The translations under genes and the position numbers were made by a program. Positions 63,448 through 64,000 of a DNA stretch of 64,000 nucleotides are shown here, piece by piece; the first letter of the stretch is position 1, and every line of letters begins with the position of its first letter. This DNA comes from Scytonema tolypothrichoides VB-61278 (GTDB taxonomy: Bacteria; Cyanobacteriota; Cyanobacteriia; Cyanobacteriales; Nostocaceae): contig NZ_JXCA02000023.1 of the NCBI RefSeq assembly GCF_000828085.3, positions 319,136 to 383,135 of the forward strand, read 5' to 3'. Below the pieces are notes generated by a model. The model was not told the origin of the DNA and made no database searches. It was given only the letters and a program-made list of their open reading frames with translations.

Positions 63448-64000
63448 ATGAAAGAGACAACCCCCGCAGCCATGCCACCGTGTTTTGAGAAATGGTGTCA
63501 ACGGTTTGATGTAGCTTTTACTCATAAAGCCCAGAAAAGAGGGTTTAGACATTATTTGGGGGGATTATTGGGGGAAAGCGAGAGAAAAAATCTATATCAG
63601 ATGGCTTCTAACGCTATAGGGGTTGAATATCATCAATTGCACCACTTTTTAACTGAAGCCCCCTGGTCAGATTCCAAGGTGAATGAGCTTCGTTTAGAGA
63701 CTATGAACAAGTGTAGTCAAACTAGAATGAGTAGAGGATTTAGTTTGATAATTGATGACTCTGGTCATAGAAAAAGCGGTAATTTTACCGATGGAGTGGG
63801 AAGGCAGTACATCGGAGAAATTGGCAAAACAGATAATGGAATAGTAGTGGTAACAACTCATCTGTATGATGGACGAAAAAGCCTGCCATTAGATATAGAG
63901 TTATATCAGCACGCAGATTCTTTACCATCAGGTAAGCAAGATCCAGAATTTGAGAAAAAAACTGAATTAGCAATTAAATTAATAGATAAAACTAGAGAGA
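63448..64000 (+). mobile_element. IS701-family transposase, 5' part (runs past right edge)
   Basis: An open frame from ATG 63448 reaches the window end with no stop: MKETTPAAMPPCFEKWCQRF, then FRHYLGGLLGESERKNLYQM, APWSDSKVNELRLE, LIIDDSGHRKSGNFTDGVG, RQYIGEIGKTDNGIVVVTTHLYD. The text is that of IS701-type DDE transposases; the first catalytic Asp is in IIDDSGH. The left end of the element should lie in 63360-63447, between it and the divergent tandem-receiver gene. Terminal inverted repeats cannot be checked because the right end is missing. Confidence 0.88.

Overview
The window reads as chromosome of a filamentous, probably heterocyst-forming (Nostocales-type) cyanobacterium. The evidence is a form IB rbcL-rbcX-rbcS operon followed by a Rubisco activase with a C-terminal small-subunit-like domain, a stand-alone helical carotenoid protein, many GCGATCGC (HIP1) sites, CHAT and pentapeptide-repeat proteins, a large PAS/GAF kinase, and the short repeats typical of such genomes (TTATCAGT-type tandem repeats, AGAGACGTTGCATGC palindromes, CTCTCCTTA/TAAGGAGAG elements). 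Species cannot be assigned from the sequence alone.

Layout. 1-18 kb is a two-partner-secretion (TPS) island: two exoproteins on the + strand, their TpsB pore, a TPR-CHAT protein and a DUF4351 protein, then on the - strand a third exoprotein, a DUF928 protein and a CHAT-CHASE2 membrane protein. 18-30 kb is housekeeping and stress genes (adenosine deaminase-like, helical carotenoid protein, MutL, ModA, MsrB, an RsmB-like methyltransferase, SppA) separated by repeat-rich spacers and a GC-rich repeat island with an MgtC remnant. 30-34 kb holds a compact - strand cluster of a pseudo-HtrA, an active HtrA and a LuxR-type regulator with a degenerate receiver. 34-39 kb has DM13, Cys-rich, pentapeptide, RmlD-like, Uma2 and GNAT genes. 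39.9-43.7 kb is the Rubisco block, followed by tRNA-Gln(TTG). 44.5-51.3 kb has a BY-kinase/Wzc protein, a class II aldolase, a Tat-exported PhoX and a PAP/fibrillin-like protein. 51.5-63.3 kb is a - strand signalling block: a PixJ-like chemoreceptor, three single-domain receivers (one broken by a 22-nt insertion), a 1598-residue multi-PAS histidine kinase and a tandem-receiver regulator. An IS701-type transposase runs off the right edge.

How the parts work together. The TPS island would secrete repeat-rich beta-helical adhesins through its single TpsB, with two different CHAT-fold proteins alongside whose substrates are unknown. In the Rubisco block, RbcX helps assemble the RbcL8 core, RbcS completes the enzyme and Rca reactivates it, probably inside the carboxysome. 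The signalling block supplies sensor, receivers and chemoreceptor but no CheA or CheW in the window, so its output partners must lie elsewhere.

Most promising leads: (i) the catalytic/pseudo-protease HtrA pair with its degenerate regulator; (ii) the TPS-CHAT-CHASE2 island; (iii) a PixJ-like receptor with a DxC-type bilin-binding GAF and an 18-bp in-frame duplication in its signalling hairpin; (iv) a 69-nt repeat that folds as a fully paired four-way junction; (v) repeats that have become coding sequence in mutL and tpsB, or have broken a response regulator.
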